Made by a program: the position numbers and the translations under genes
Assembly (NCBI GenBank): GCA_951640165.1
Contig: OX621253.1
Location: forward strand, 12,976,001-13,040,000
Origin: Pseudoips prasinana
Lineage: Eukaryota; Arthropoda; Insecta; Lepidoptera; Nolidae
Length of the DNA stretch: 64,000 bases
Direction of reading: 5' to 3'
Shown: piece after piece, positions 1-11,800 of the stretch
How the letters are laid out: each line of letters begins with the position of its first letter
How positions within the stretch are numbered: the stretch's first letter is position 1
The notes under the pieces: generated by a model
Databases searched by the model: none
Told to the model about the DNA's origin: nothing
What the model saw: the letters and a program-made list of their open reading frames with translations, nothing else

Positions 1-263
1 TTTGAAATTAGCTATGTATAGGTACCGAGCTCAGATCAAATATTACCGAAACTAATGAATGAGTAGAGTCTGGAGATGAAGGAGAACAAACTCCTTAGTA
101 TAATGAATATTACGTAGAGTTACATTTGTCAGAGAACGCAATTTTATTGTTTAGCTGTCAAGGGGTGTAAGTTTAATGTTAAATCCAATTTGGAAGGGTT
201 GCAGCCCTTTTGCCACGTCCACTATCTTCAAAAACCGTATTCGACATTCGAATTTATAAAATA

Positions 264-593
264 ACTAGCTGTGCCCCGTGGTTTTACCCGCGTTATTTTT
301 ATAAATTATCACAGCTCCTCCCTCGTTGGTGATAGCGTGATAATATGTAGCCTTAGTAGCCTATATGTTGACCCAACCTTTTAGTAATATTCATGCAAAA
401 TTTGAAGTAAATCCATGCAGTACTTGTTGAGTTTAGCCCGGACATACATACAGACAAACAGACAAAAATTCTAAAAACTATAGGTATGTTTAGCTACGAT
501 ATCGATTGTAGGTCAGGCCCCACCCCAAGTATCCTTTAAAAAAAATTCAATGTACAGTTTTGACTTTCCTACGATTTCATTATATGTATAGAT
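264..593 (+). repeat. Lepidoptera-type 'ctagctgtgcccc' interspersed repeat, copy 1
   Basis: Starts with actagctgtgccccgtgg and ends with ttatatgtatagat. It aligns along its whole length with 21464-21773, including the shared stretches 'agtttagcccggacatacat' and 'cagttttgactttccta'. Repeats with this head are common in lepidopteran genomes. No coding potential. Sequence 1-263 shows nothing recognisable. Confidence 0.7.
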
Positions 594-595
594 AG

Positions 596-622
596 TCTCA
601 GATCAATTAATTTGATCTGAGA
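596..622. repeat. Small inverted repeat (11-bp arms)
   Basis: tctcagatcaa (596-606) pairs perfectly with 612-622 across a 5-nt loop, directly after the end of the preceding repeat. It may be part of the repeat tail. The rest of 623-889 holds only one further inverted repeat, aagttctttgata at 787-799 pairing with 817-829, and no gene. Confidence 0.5.
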
Positions 623-889
623 TCATAGTTGACTGGGTCTTTGGGCCTCTCTGGGCCTAATGATAAACGCTATGTAGTATTTGCCTAATAAAAAGAGTGG
701 TTGATCTTTTTTTTACTTTGACTGACACCTATGCACAGAATAATTTTTACAAGGGCCAATTACTCGTGGTTGCAAGCATGTGGTTTAAGTTCTTTGATAT
801 CACATATCACCCTTAGTATCAAAGAACTTGAAGCACATCAGCGCCTGCATTACGTTTATTACACAGATAGCGCAGTCACTTCCTAACAG

Positions 890-975
890 TACAAATGTGA
901 AAGTTTGTTAGGATATTTGTTACTCAATCACGCAAAAATGGCTGAACGGATTAGGATGCAGTGTGGTGCACATGT
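890..975 (+). repeat. Fragment of a 'gcgaaagtttgt' repeat
   Basis: 'gtgaaagtttgttagg...gttactcaatcacgcaaaaatggctgaacggatt' resembles the copy at 37143-37349 (gcgaaagtttgtgag...ttactctttcacgcaaaac). It is a decayed partial copy. Confidence 0.4.
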
Positions 976-989
976 AGTTTATTTCCTGG

Positions 990-1215
990 ATTATATTATA
1001 CCAGCCGAAAGACGTCTACTACTGGACATAGCCGCCTCCTAGGATCTCCACAATGGCCGGTTTTGTGCTGTCCGCATCCAGTGGCTTTCCGCGACCTTTT
1101 CAAGATCTTCGGTCCATCCTGTGGGGTGGTAGTGGTTGCCACACGAGAACCTTTTCGGTCGTTGGTTCTACAAGCTATGTAGCTTGCCCACTGCCACTGT
1201 AAATTGAAGTTTAAC
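990..1215 (-). mobile_element. 5'-truncated RTE LINE, 3' end only
   Basis: Matches the 3' end of the full-length RTE at 48451-51586 in the same (minus) orientation: 'cagccgaaagacgtc', then a degraded tract equivalent to the end of the RTE reverse transcriptase ORF (tggccggt..gtgct, catccagtggctttccgcga). This is a typical 5'-truncated, target-primed LINE remnant. 1216-1571 shows no feature. Confidence 0.65.
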
Positions 1216-1571
1216 AATTTTTTGGGTTATGTCGAAACTTGGGTTAGGTTGCGGATTTCAAAGTTTCTGATTCGATCGTGCAAGGATACTCCGAGCATAG
1301 CATTTGAAAAGACCCCAGCATATATAGTTTACTTTTTATCCCGGTTAAATGATACGCCTCTGTGGTATTAGCAAAAAAGGCATAACAGGATTCATTTGAA
1401 ATTAAGTATAGGTGTCTCATGGAACATAATTGAAGTTAAAGTGGATGAAATCGCGTGTAGAACCAAGAACAAAAATACTTTACTTACGGCAAGTATTAAT
1501 TATTAATAATAAAGAGTCATAATATGCCAGAACAGTTTTATATTGTGTTTGACTTTAATAAATAATTACTT

Positions 1572-2085
1572 TAAGTGAGTGCTTGAGGATTTTTCGCCGG
1601 ACCGTCTCAACTGGGCCGTGTTGAAACTACTTGAAACCGGTAGTAGATGAACCCTCTGAGTTGGTTTCGCTGGGTCTTCTCAGTTGGGGCGCTTTGGATC
1701 CGGTGGTAGCATTAATACGCGACCGTCGTTATAAACACAATGTCATAATAATATTGAATTTGTACCTTAATATGGACAAAACCATTCGGACAATATGTAG
1801 TCCGAAATGTTTTGTGAATGGAATATAGCTAATACTATTTTCGATAATTAAACCTAAACATAACCTCTTTGACAATAACTTAATACAAGCTTGCTAAATA
1901 TCATTACTATTATAAAAAAATATATAATATATGTTTTCATACAATCCGTGTACCTAAATAATAATATATCCGTGTAACTAGAAATAATTATGTATACTTA
2001 ATTGTTTTATCACAAACATGTTCTGACTATTTAGAAGCCCTTTTTTAAATGCTACGTGAATAAAAACCTTTTTCATTTATTTATT
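1572..2085 (+). repeat. Repeat R, uninterrupted copy A
   Basis: About 500 bp running from 'ttttcgccggaccgtctcaa' to 'tgctacgtgaataaaaacct'. The same sequence occurs inverted at 37785-40190 (copy B, with two insertions) and partially at 46682-46905 (copy C). Copy A carries no insertion at the site where copy B holds a LINE ('caactcag agggttc' read on the minus strand), so it acts as an empty-site reference. Family not assigned. Confidence 0.7.
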
Positions 2086-3846
2086 ATTTATCAATAATAC
2101 AAGATGCTCATCCTATCCAAAATGCGATTTGTTGCCAGTCGTATACAAGGCCTTAAATCATTGGTTTTCCAATACCTATCGCCAGATAATTATATTGGCA
2201 ACACTTGTGGACGTTGACGTTTCTGGAAAATGTTGCAAACTTTGGAAAATACCCTGTTTTCTGGATAATTAGAGGTCTTGTTGGCCTATCGTAAACACGA
2301 CATTGGCGAAATTGTGGTCGTTAATGTAGTTATGTCACAAGTGGCAAAATAAAAAATTGAAGTTGAATCAGAGGCCTTACGAAGATACATCCTGACACAG
2401 ATTTTCGGGGAATAAGAAGGGCATTAACCGACATACTTTTATTAGAAATCTTAAAACCACTTGACTTTGTGATGATAGTAATGATTTTCGATCACGGTGA
2501 ATACTGCAATTACCTGGTCAGTGTGGCGTTGATGCACCCGAAGATGGCTGCCATAACCAATATTTTTAGTAGGTTTACCAATAAGTTATATGTAGAATAC
2601 TAGACATACTGTAAATATTATGTTTAGTTCAGGAGAAAAAGACAAAAATAAGTTCCATTCTGTTGATAATACAGAATAATCTGAGACTTTAATACGCCAT
2701 GAAATATCTATCCATTATCTATAATGGATACGAATCAACAAATCATGTCATGGCGTATGTATATTTATTCAGAGGTTTAAATTGATTTTGTTATAAAAAA
2801 GCACTACGATTGTAAGTCACGATGGCAGTGTTTGCATTGCTACATGGTTTAACATGACCAATAAATGTAATAAAAATATGTATCCAAGCCAATTTATAGA
2901 TCTAATGACAACTTGTGAAAAATGGGGGTATCATCTTTATCACATTACATCTGTGAACTCGGAATGTCCCCTCAAACGTGGTCTGAGGTAACATTCCATG
3001 CCCAATAGGCACATGTATATCCTCTACCTTTCCTTCCTGGTTGTTGGTTTGTTAAATAGGTACCGTGTGCATTATCTAGTTAGGTTTCTCACTAATTACC
3101 TGGTAGTTAAAATAAAAGTTGAGTATAAGCTTCATATAAAAGATACGATTAAGTAATAAGAACAAGAAAAACATAATTATTTTGACCAATGAACACGCGC
3201 GTGGCTGTAAAATGGTACCGGTTGTTACCATGATTTACTGTCGGCCTACACAATGTATGCAATGATATAATAATATCCGACAAAGCACATTATTTATAAA
3301 GGATTATGATAATCAATCAAATCTATTCTACGGAACGATAACATGTCAGATGTTGTTCAATGTAAACTAAATAATTTGGGAATGCTAACTAATGCGGGTT
3401 TTAATCCGGGTTGGAACGAAATCATCAGTAAAACATATACACTACTCGTACACGGGTGGTATAGTGAACAATATAAACGTATGGATCAATATCAACTTGA
3501 TCGCGCAGTAGTATCTAGTGAAGATTTAATATAGACAAAATGCGCATCGAAACAAATCCCCGTAGTTTTAGGCTGTCGTACGAGTCATAATTAATTAATA
3601 TATTTGAAACATAAATAAAAATACATAAGAGTTTACACCAATTTTTTGCAAAAAGTCAATTATAACTTTGATATGGGCGACCAAATTCAAAGGTTTTTTT
3701 ACACCGTCCTGTTTCTGTTGATTTCATAAAGTTTCTGACGTGTATAAATTTTAATATATGGCTTGTTAGACGATTTGCAAAATTGATCTTTGTTCTGGTG
3801 TTGGTCTTCTATTATTCATTTTAAATTATTAATTTTCTAAAATCGT

Positions 3847-3877
<31 letters not shown>

Positions 3878-4019
3878 GGTATAGTTCTTACACAACAGGG
3901 GAAATAAAAAATCTTTATAAGCAGCCCTGATTAGCAGAATGTGAATGACATTTTCTTGAGTGAGTTGAGTTTGCTTGGTTTTAGTTTGTTCTTGTGCATT
4001 AAGTATTTTATTTATTGGA
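2086..4019. other. Intergenic stretch upstream of REXO1
   Basis: No convincing gene. Short open frames (for example 3343-3534) have no recognisable motif. An 11-bp inverted pair (tacgccatga ... tcatggcgta, about 2694-2755) encloses a small internal hairpin and may be a MITE remnant. The REXO1 promoter should lie in the last few hundred bases, but no core element stands out. Confidence 0.4.
3852..3876. repeat. (TA)n microsatellite
   Basis: Uninterrupted alternating ta run about 145 bp upstream of the REXO1 start codon. Confidence 0.9.
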
Positions 4020-7000
4020 ATGCTACCATCGACAGGTTATTTTAAGGGGATTAGTTGTCCATTTTATGACAACGGCTTGTGTGAAAGACCCTACTGTCAT
4101 TTTCGGCATGTTAAAAAAGAATCTCAAAGTACTTCAGGTGATGGTATCGAAAGTGGAGCGATACTACAGAAACTGGTGTCGGCAGCAGTACAAAGGGTGC
4201 TACAACAGACAGATTCGGCGGCAGCTAGCACCACCCCTCAGCCTGAGACCAATGTAGGCAACGTCGGATCGACAGCTACGAAAGCCACATATAATCCCAC
4301 GCCCATAGCAGAATTGAATAAAATTAACAATTCAGAAACCGCAGAACAGACCGAAGATAATAGTGAACAAAGAAAAAGACACATACCAGTACCATACACT
4401 CCTAGAAAGCCGGCTGGCTTACCTATTCAACGACCTATTGACACAAATGGATCTTCCAAACCTTTTATTTACATTCCTCCACCACTTAAGTATACTCCAG
4501 GCAGCAATGAAAACATTCAATGTGATAAATATACACCTACTGGATCAACTGTTTCTACTGAGAAATACTTACCAGGCACAGAAACAGAATTACAACAATA
4601 TGTACCAAATGAAGGTGCACCAACCAATTCCAATAAAAAGATAAATTATGTACCATCTGATAAAACCACTAGTAAAAAGAAGATACTTGAGTATAAACCA
4701 GCCAAAGTAAGCACAAAATGTGAAAAACCATCTGTTACCTATCAACCAACACCAAGGGCACTTGCACCATGTTTCTCCAGTGATGAAGAAGAGCCAGTCA
4801 TTAAGAAGCGTAAAGAATCAACAGACCTTAATGGACTTGATGATTTAGGGCCTGAATTTGATATCTTGGATCAAATACTTGATGAGGAAAAGTCTGAACA
4901 TGATAAAGTGAGAATGCAAAAAGATTATTTAGGTGATGAAACCAAACATCTCACTAAAAACTATAGTAATAGCAATAACAATGACAATAAAGTAGAAAAA
5001 AGTGTATCTGATAGCAATCTTATCAATAAAACACATAAGAAAAGCACCTCTGATAAGAAGCATAAGTCAAGGTCAGAAGAGAAAAGTAAATCTGCAGATA
5101 AAAGGAAGGAATCTGAAATCAGATCCAAACACAAAAGCTCAAGCAAAGATAAAGATAAAGACAAGGATAAAAAAGAAAGAGATTATGATAAGAAAAGTAG
5201 AGATAGAGATAAAAAACCTAGAGATAAAGATAAAAAGGATAGAGATAAAGATAAAAAAGACAGTGACAAGATTAGAAAAGATAAAGATAAGAATAAAGAT
5301 TCTAATTCAAGTTCTAAACATTCTGATAGCTCTAAACATTCAAAAACTAGCTCATCAAAAAATCATGAATCAGAGAGGCACAGTAGTACATCAAGACACA
5401 AGTCAAAATCTAAAGACAAAAGTCCAAAGGTTAGAAAATCTCATAAGAGTTCCCGGGAATCAAAGGAAAGCTCTCGAAGTAAACATAAAAGTAAGCACTT
5501 AGATGAGAACAACTTATCGGACAATGATGACCATAATGCTGAGGAACTCTTTGATGAAGATGATATGTTGGAACCAGATGAGGAAACTATTGCCCTAGAA
5601 TGTAAGAGGATATTTGATGAATATGTTCCTACAGAGAAACCTCTCATAGTAGAAGAATCTGCAAAGATAGAGGATAGAAATGAAGAATCTACTGTAGGAA
5701 AGAAAAGAATTTCAAGGGCCCTGGACAAGGATATTAAGATTGAAACTAGAGCTCCTGTCAAACCAGATTTTAAAATAAATGCCGCCCAAGCAATGGCAAA
5801 TAGGCTAGCTAAAGTTCGAGAATATCATACTGCAAAGAACAGCACAAACATATCTTCAAGTGCTGTTATTGCACCTCATAAAAGTACTTTTATCCCACCG
5901 CCTACAGGAAATACAAAAATTCGAATTGCTCATGTGCCATATGCCTCCACTTTGCTGAATGCTAAAAGACCCACACAACCCAGTCCCAGTGCAGAAAAAA
6001 GCCTACCTTCCACAAGTTCTACTATTACACAAACAGTAAAAAAAGGCAGTCAAAGGGTAGCTCATATACCAAATGAAAAGTTTATTGATAGACCTGGTGT
6101 TTTAGAACCACTTGGCTCGAAGATTGCTGCCAATATAAGGTCAACATACCTAAATATGATGATAGATGAATGCCTGAAATTGTATCTCACAGCACCTGAT
6201 GCTTATGCTCGAGCACAACATGAAGAGTTAACCACTAGTAAAAAATGTTCCACTGTACAAATATATAAAAATTCTGCAATGATAGCTGTAAGTAGGTTAA
6301 GAAAAGAACTGCAGGAGTCCAAAGGTACAAAGAAATCAGCTTCTGATTGTTTAACCTTGCAGCAAATGGTTCCTGGAAATTCAATGGGCTCATGGAGTAT
6401 AGGAAATAAAAATAGAAAAAATGTTGACAATTCTCAAGAATTTATAGGAGCAAAGTTATTTAACAATATTAAGAAATGGATTCTAACTGAAGAGCAGCTA
6501 AAGGACAATGGATTTCCTAGGCCTCATGACAGTGGCCAAAAGGGTAGAGCTGTAATCTATGGCCAGAATAAGCAGACACCACCCAAAGGTTATATCAGAA
6601 CATGCTGCAGATGTAAGAATGACTACACTGTAGATAAGAAAGGGTTCCCAGTGACCAAAGAAGAATGCATATACCACCCTAATAGAAAGTACAGAGTTCG
6701 TGGTGATGTGAGGTACCAATGCTGTAGTCAAGATGGCATGTCTGATGGCTGTTGCATTGCTCCCAGTCATGTTTATGAGTATGTAGACTTTGACAATTTA
6801 ACAGGTTTTGTCAGAACACTACCTCCTAATAGTGTAATGGACGACTATGGTATTTATTCTTTAGATTGTGAAATGTGTTATACAACACATGGTTTAGACT
6901 TAACTCGGGTAACAGTTATCAATTCTGCTTGTAAAGTTGTTTATGAGACATTCATAAGACCATTGCATCCTATAATTGACTACAATACTAGATACTCTGG

Positions 7001-7337
7001 GATTACTGAAGAGCAAATGGTGAATGTCAGAACAACCTTGCTGGATGTGCAAGCAACACTTCTAACAATGTTCAATAGTAAAACTATATTAATAGGGCAC
7101 AGTTTAGAATCAGATTTTAAAGTTTTAAAATTAATTCATGATAGTGTTATTGATACCAGTGTCTTGTTTCCGCATAAAATGGGTCCTCCTTACAAAAGAG
7201 CACTAAGAAATTTATCCTCCGAATATTTAAAGAAAATCATACAAAACTCTGTTGATGGTCATGACAGTGCAGAGGATGCAATGGTCTGCATGGAGCTTGT
7301 ACTTTTTAAATTGAAAGAGGACCTGAAAACTAGGTGA
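4020..7337 (+). CDS. REXO1: RNA exonuclease 1 homologue (REXO1-like, DEDDh exonuclease)
   Basis: Intronless 1105-codon ORF. I chose the ATG at 4020 rather than the in-frame start 45 bp upstream because MLPSTGYFKGISCPF is the usual N-terminus of REXO1 proteins; the upstream 15 residues look like untranslated leader. A CCCH-like finger follows at once (CPFYDNGLCERPYCHFRH). Residues about 330-520 are a low-complexity Lys/Asp/Ser/Arg tract, typically nuclear. An Elongin-A-binding-protein-1 type helical region lies at about 695-770 (LEPLGSKIAANIRSTYLNMM). The catalytic exonuclease domain fills about 940-1100: Exo I SLDCEM (Asp near 949), Exo II IGHSLESDF and Exo III DGHDSAEDAM supply the DEDDh residues. 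A Cys-rich finger (CCRCKNDY...YQCCSQ) precedes it. The family trims 3' ends of RNAs and binds Elongin A; the substrate here is inferred. All key residues are present. Confidence 0.93.
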   Translation: MLPSTGYFKGISCPFYDNGLCERPYCHFRHVKKESQSTSGDGIESGAILQKLVSAAVQRVLQQTDSAAASTTPQPETNVGNVGSTATKATYNPTPIAELNKINNSETAEQTEDNSEQRKRHIPVPYTPRKPAGLPIQRPIDTNGSSKPFIYIPPPLKYTPGSNENIQCDKYTPTGSTVSTEKYLPGTETELQQYVPNEGAPTNSNKKINYVPSDKTTSKKKILEYKPAKVSTKCEKPSVTYQPTPRALAPCFSSDEEEPVIKKRKESTDLNGLDDLGPEFDILDQILDEEKSEHDKVRMQKDYLGDETKHLTKNYSNSNNNDNKVEKSVSDSNLINKTHKKSTSDKKHKSRSEEKSKSADKRKESEIRSKHKSSSKDKDKDKDKKERDYDKKSRDRDKKPRDKDKKDRDKDKKDSDKIRKDKDKNKDSNSSSKHSDSSKHSKTSSSKNHESERHSSTSRHKSKSKDKSPKVRKSHKSSRESKESSRSKHKSKHLDENNLSDNDDHNAEELFDEDDMLEPDEETIALECKRIFDEYVPTEKPLIVEESAKIEDRNEESTVGKKRISRALDKDIKIETRAPVKPDFKINAAQAMANRLAKVREYHTAKNSTNISSSAVIAPHKSTFIPPPTGNTKIRIAHVPYASTLLNAKRPTQPSPSAEKSLPSTSSTITQTVKKGSQRVAHIPNEKFIDRPGVLEPLGSKIAANIRSTYLNMMIDECLKLYLTAPDAYARAQHEELTTSKKCSTVQIYKNSAMIAVSRLRKELQESKGTKKSASDCLTLQQMVPGNSMGSWSIGNKNRKNVDNSQEFIGAKLFNNIKKWILTEEQLKDNGFPRPHDSGQKGRAVIYGQNKQTPPKGYIRTCCRCKNDYTVDKKGFPVTKEECIYHPNRKYRVRGDVRYQCCSQDGMSDGCCIAPSHVYEYVDFDNLTGFVRTLPPNSVMDDYGIYSLDCEMCYTTHGLDLTRVTVINSACKVVYETFIRPLHPIIDYNTRYSGITEEQMVNVRTTLLDVQATLLTMFNSKTILIGHSLESDFKVLKLIHDSVIDTSVLFPHKMGPPYKRALRNLSSEYLKKIIQNSVDGHDSAEDAMVCMELVLFKLKEDLKTR

Positions 7338-8804
7338 TATTGCTAAACTGATTGAAAGGGAGCCTAATTTGGTTTAGATATTTTAATGTAGGGTGTATTT
7401 GAAGCATTGGTACTGTCCTTACAATATAGTAAATGATTGTGATTGTAGTGTGCCCTCATTCAGTACTGCAGTAATATTATATACTACCTATCAATGAGTA
7501 TGTTAATATTTATTATTTTTTGCAACATTGATGTATTATAAAATAAGTATACTTTTTGTAAGAATTAAATTTTCATATTATAAACTATTTTTCTTATGGA
7601 AAATTGGTTTCTTTTTAATATACCTTAAGATTTAGTTGTAGTTATTTAATAGTAAATAAAAAACATTTGTAAAACCGAAAATAATATTTTACTAGAAGAC
7701 GAAATATTACACATATTTAAATGTCCTTGGTACACAAGGCATTTCAAACATTCAGCTTTATTAGAAAACAAGAAAACTGCTACACATTTCAAAAATATCC
7801 ATTGGGACGCTTATTATACACAAATGAGACTCGACTTAATTTTGTGCAGCAGACTGACAATATATTAGTAGAAACCACTGGAGTCAATAGATAATAATTT
7901 GGTAATTAAAATAAACTTGTACTATTTTAGGTAAACACTGTTGACAATAGCACTAGGGCTTTCAATTCAAAATTATAATCAAATCCAGGAAATATTAACA
8001 AAATCCTATTACAATATTGTATATTCAATTCATTCATAATAAAATATAATTTCAGAAGTAAATACATACAAAAGCTAGGTTGATGGATCTAATGCTAGTG
8101 ACATCAAAATTTCTCTAATGGTAATACAAAGAAGTTATCATCAGTCACAACTAAAACTTTAGTTAAATTCATGAGTAAAATCTTGATTCCTCTAATCTGT
8201 CTACTGATTGTCAAAATATATTGTAATAATTAACATCATCAAATAACAACATGACTAAACAATTTAAGCAAGCCTTCTCTTGTTAATTATGTGCATAATA
8301 CAATTAGTAAAGTTCACACTATGTCTAGCAATGTTACAGTTGATGAACATATTTCCAATAATAATTATTATTAATGTTACTATTGCTTATATTACTAAAG
8401 TTAAGTAGATCATAGCAGATGAAACATTCTAACATTTACTATGAAAGTATGAAATGAAATATTTTGATTGTAATTAATTACAATTTATGCTATTCTTATA
8501 TTTATTTAACTGGTATGCGGTAATGTTATAATATTGTCAATGATATAAACTGTATATTGCTCCTATTTTTATACATTATATTACCTGTTGACTCAAATTT
8601 TGGTTTTCTTATTTAATAAAATTAATTTACCAAAACCCATACTTATTATTATCTGCTATACTTTTGCAGTACTTGGTGTATGATGATGTATGTAAGTATA
8701 ATTTACATGATTGTCCCAATGACATTGACATGGAGGTATCGGTCTGTGCATTTAGCAGCGCAGACATTGCGTACACCAGTTTTTGAGATCATTGCTGTCC
8801 CGTG
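7338..8804. other. Convergent 3' UTR / intergenic interval between REXO1 and UbcD6
   Basis: Very AT-rich with no coding signal or identifiable repeat. It must contain the 3' UTR of REXO1 (+) and of UbcD6 (-). A minus-strand AATAAA (tttatt at 8501-8506) could serve UbcD6. Confidence 0.5.
7655..7660 (+). terminator. Candidate poly(A) signal of REXO1
   Basis: AATAAA about 320 nt after the REXO1 stop, within an AT-rich 3' UTR. Other AT-rich variants lie nearby, so the cleavage site is uncertain. Confidence 0.45.
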
Positions 8805-11800
8805 CTAGTCAATAAATGATTGTTCTACACATGCTTTGACCCGCTTTTCATATTCTCGCCGGTTCTCTTTGTAAAGCTGAGCTGCCATCGAGTTCGCCGG
8901 CGAATTTGGATTGGGATCACTTAGTAATGACTGAAAACAAAGATTTTTAGATAATTAATATCATAAAATGGAAACAATGAATGATTCCAGTTCCACAATG
9001 ACATATTACTTGGGTTGTTCATGGCCCAATTTTTTTCGTATAAACCCAGAATCATCAGCATCCCTATTGTTAAACAGACCTGTGATAATACTGCTCACCA
9101 CCATTCATGAACCTAATTACCATGGTTATGAGTTAATACTATTATTCAAAACCAAGCCCAGCTTGTACATGGAAAACATATAACTGATATACTACATCTA
9201 TTTCGTAAATACATACTTATATAGTTAATTTCACGCAGGCTCAGGACAAAGAGAAGTGTTCATGCACACAAATATCTGTCCTGCGAACATCGTTTTCGTG
9301 AATAGCGTTCAAATTACTTAATCAATAAATTACTTAATCAATCGTTCGATCGGCTAACATAACCACATGCGATGTCATAAATGGTCTGGAATCGATTGTC
9401 AACGTTGAAGCCGATTTAACAATTGATTAAGTCATTTTTAACCTTTATTTATTTGAACGCCATTCACGAAATGTTCGGCAACTTAGCCGGTAGAGCACCT
9501 GGGTGGGAATCAAATCCATGACCTGCAGTGTAAAAGGCAAGTATCTGCCAACCATACCAACCAGCCTGTCAAAATAATGATGTAGGCATGTGGTTAACAA
9601 AATATTCTAATCTAGATATAATTCAATATTTTTGATATCTGATGAACAACATAAAAATTACATACATATGATTACTAATTTAATAAATAAAAATTTACCA
9701 ATTTAATAAAGTAACTATTTTATAACTGTTATTTTACTTCCAAAGTGAAAGTACATATTTGTACACATTGGACTAAATGTGTGGCAAATTTGCTACTAAC
9801 TTAAGAAGCTGTTTTGGTTTCAATACCTACACAGTACAACCATTTGTGTGACCTAAAACTTGACGGTCACCATAGCCTAGTTGGTAGTGCTCCTGCCTAC
9901 GAAGCTGGTGGTCCTGGGTTCGAATCCCGGTAAGTGCAAATATTTGTGTGATGAGCACGAATATTTGTCATGATATCTGAGTCATGGATGTTTTCTATGT
10001 ATATAAGTATTTATCTATCTATATAAGTATGTATATTGTCGCCTGGTACCCATAGTACAAGCTTTGCTTAGTTTGGGGCTAGGATGATCTGTGTGACATT
10101 GTCCCCAGATATTATTATATTAAGATATTGTATTATTATAATATAGTTTTTCTGGTTTTGTGTATGCTTAACATTGTCTTAACAAAGAAACACAATTCTC
10201 CACTGATATATTCAACAACATAGTATGCAGACATTGGCTAGTAGTCAAATCTATTGGAATCTGTTGCAAGTACTCACAATTCTAAATTTGTGGGTAACTA
10301 ATAAAGGTCAGTAACAGACTAATAACAAAAACTTTATTACTCTTCACAAACATAAGTAAAAAAAATATAAAAATAATATTTGTCACTACCCAGCCAAGAA
10401 CATGCTGCAATTATTATTATATTATTCAAGAAATTCTAAAATATTATTAAGACACATGCTGCTACCTGCTAACTAGGTAAATTAAGTTTGACCTTGTCTT
10501 TTATATTTCAATAATATTCGATTAGATATTCAATATATTTTGAGAGAATTTGTTTGGTTATCCTCTGAAGAAGTTATCTCCATTTTAGGTTTGACTTGAA
10601 GCTGCATGATATATTTTTGTTAAATTAACTATTAAGCATTAACATTTAAGTGTTAAGACAATTTGACATGCCTTAAAAGCAGATGGAAGATATATAATTA
10701 AGACTATACAAGATGTAACAATAGATGTATAAATAGTGGATATAATATAGGCCTATGAAACTGAACAAAGTATAGCACATTAGCATGCAAACAACACAAA
10801 TTACACATTAAAACAATATCTTCCCATACAAAAATAACAATCACCTGATACAATTTGTATGGGAAGCTAAACTGTTGTTCATAGGTATATAGTACTCCAT
10901 TAGTTTCAGTTTAAGTTACACCTTGTTAAATAATGAAGATAATAAAGGAACATATAAGCTATTAAGTGCTAAATTTATTTTTTTAACACTAGCTATATTA
11001 ATTCTAACTAGACTTCAATAGGAGCAGCTCATACTATTTTTGATACCAGCCTTGAGCTATTTACCTAGAATAACAGATTTTTATTGTTGTGGTCAAATAT
11101 CACATCCAACTTGTTTTTCAATATAAATAAAGTATGTAGGTAATTGTAAAAAATTAGCTCAAAAAAAAGTATCACTTAAATTTTTTTGAGCACTACTTAT
11201 ATTAATTTTTAACTAGACCTTCAATAGTAGCAGCTTATACTATCTTTGACATCAGCCTTGATCTATTTACCTAGAATAACAAATTTTTATTGTGGTGGTC
11301 AAATTGTCCCATACTAGTTTTTAGTTCTTAGATTGTAAAAAGTTAGGTCAAAAATTAAATTATTATTTAATTTTGTAGAGCACTAATTGTAATTATTCTT
11401 CTTTTTCAATAAGCGCAGCTCATATTATATTTGACATCAGTCTCTATCTTTTTTACCTAGAATAACAGTTTTTTATCGTACCAGTCAAACTATCACATCC
11501 AACTTGTTTTTCAATAAAAAAAATAAAAAATTTAATTGTAAAAAATTAGCTCAACAAAAAGTATCACTTAATTTTTTTTGAGCACCAGTTATATTAATTC
11601 TAACTAGACCTTCAAAAAGAGCAGCTCATACTATTTTAGACATCAGCCTTGATCTACTTACATATAATAACAGATTTTTATTGTGTGGTCAAATTGTCAC
11701 ATCAACTTGTTTTTCAATATAAATAAAGTATGTAATTGTAAGTGAGCTCAAAAAAAGTATCACTTAGTTTTTTTTGAGCACTATTTATAATTCTAACTAG

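Noticed and set aside
3343..3534. Small + strand ORF (63 codons) upstream of REXO1
   Set aside because: No recognisable motif and no sign of splice context; could be chance.
4961..5761. Long open frames overlapping REXO1 in other frames
   Set aside because: Shadows of the Lys/Asp-rich low-complexity tract (gataaagataaag-like codons) in REXO1.
8968..9183. Small + strand ORF (71 codons)
   Set aside because: Lies in UbcD6 intron 2, runs into a SINE, and has no domain or codon bias.
9861..10135. Possible tRNA genes at the A/B-box motifs (9880-9930, 15440-15520, 22041-22110, 36535-36560, 53300-53373)
   Set aside because: Each is followed by a repeated non-tRNA body and recurs with it at other loci, so they are SINE heads. 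None has a recognisable complete cloverleaf with acceptor stem.
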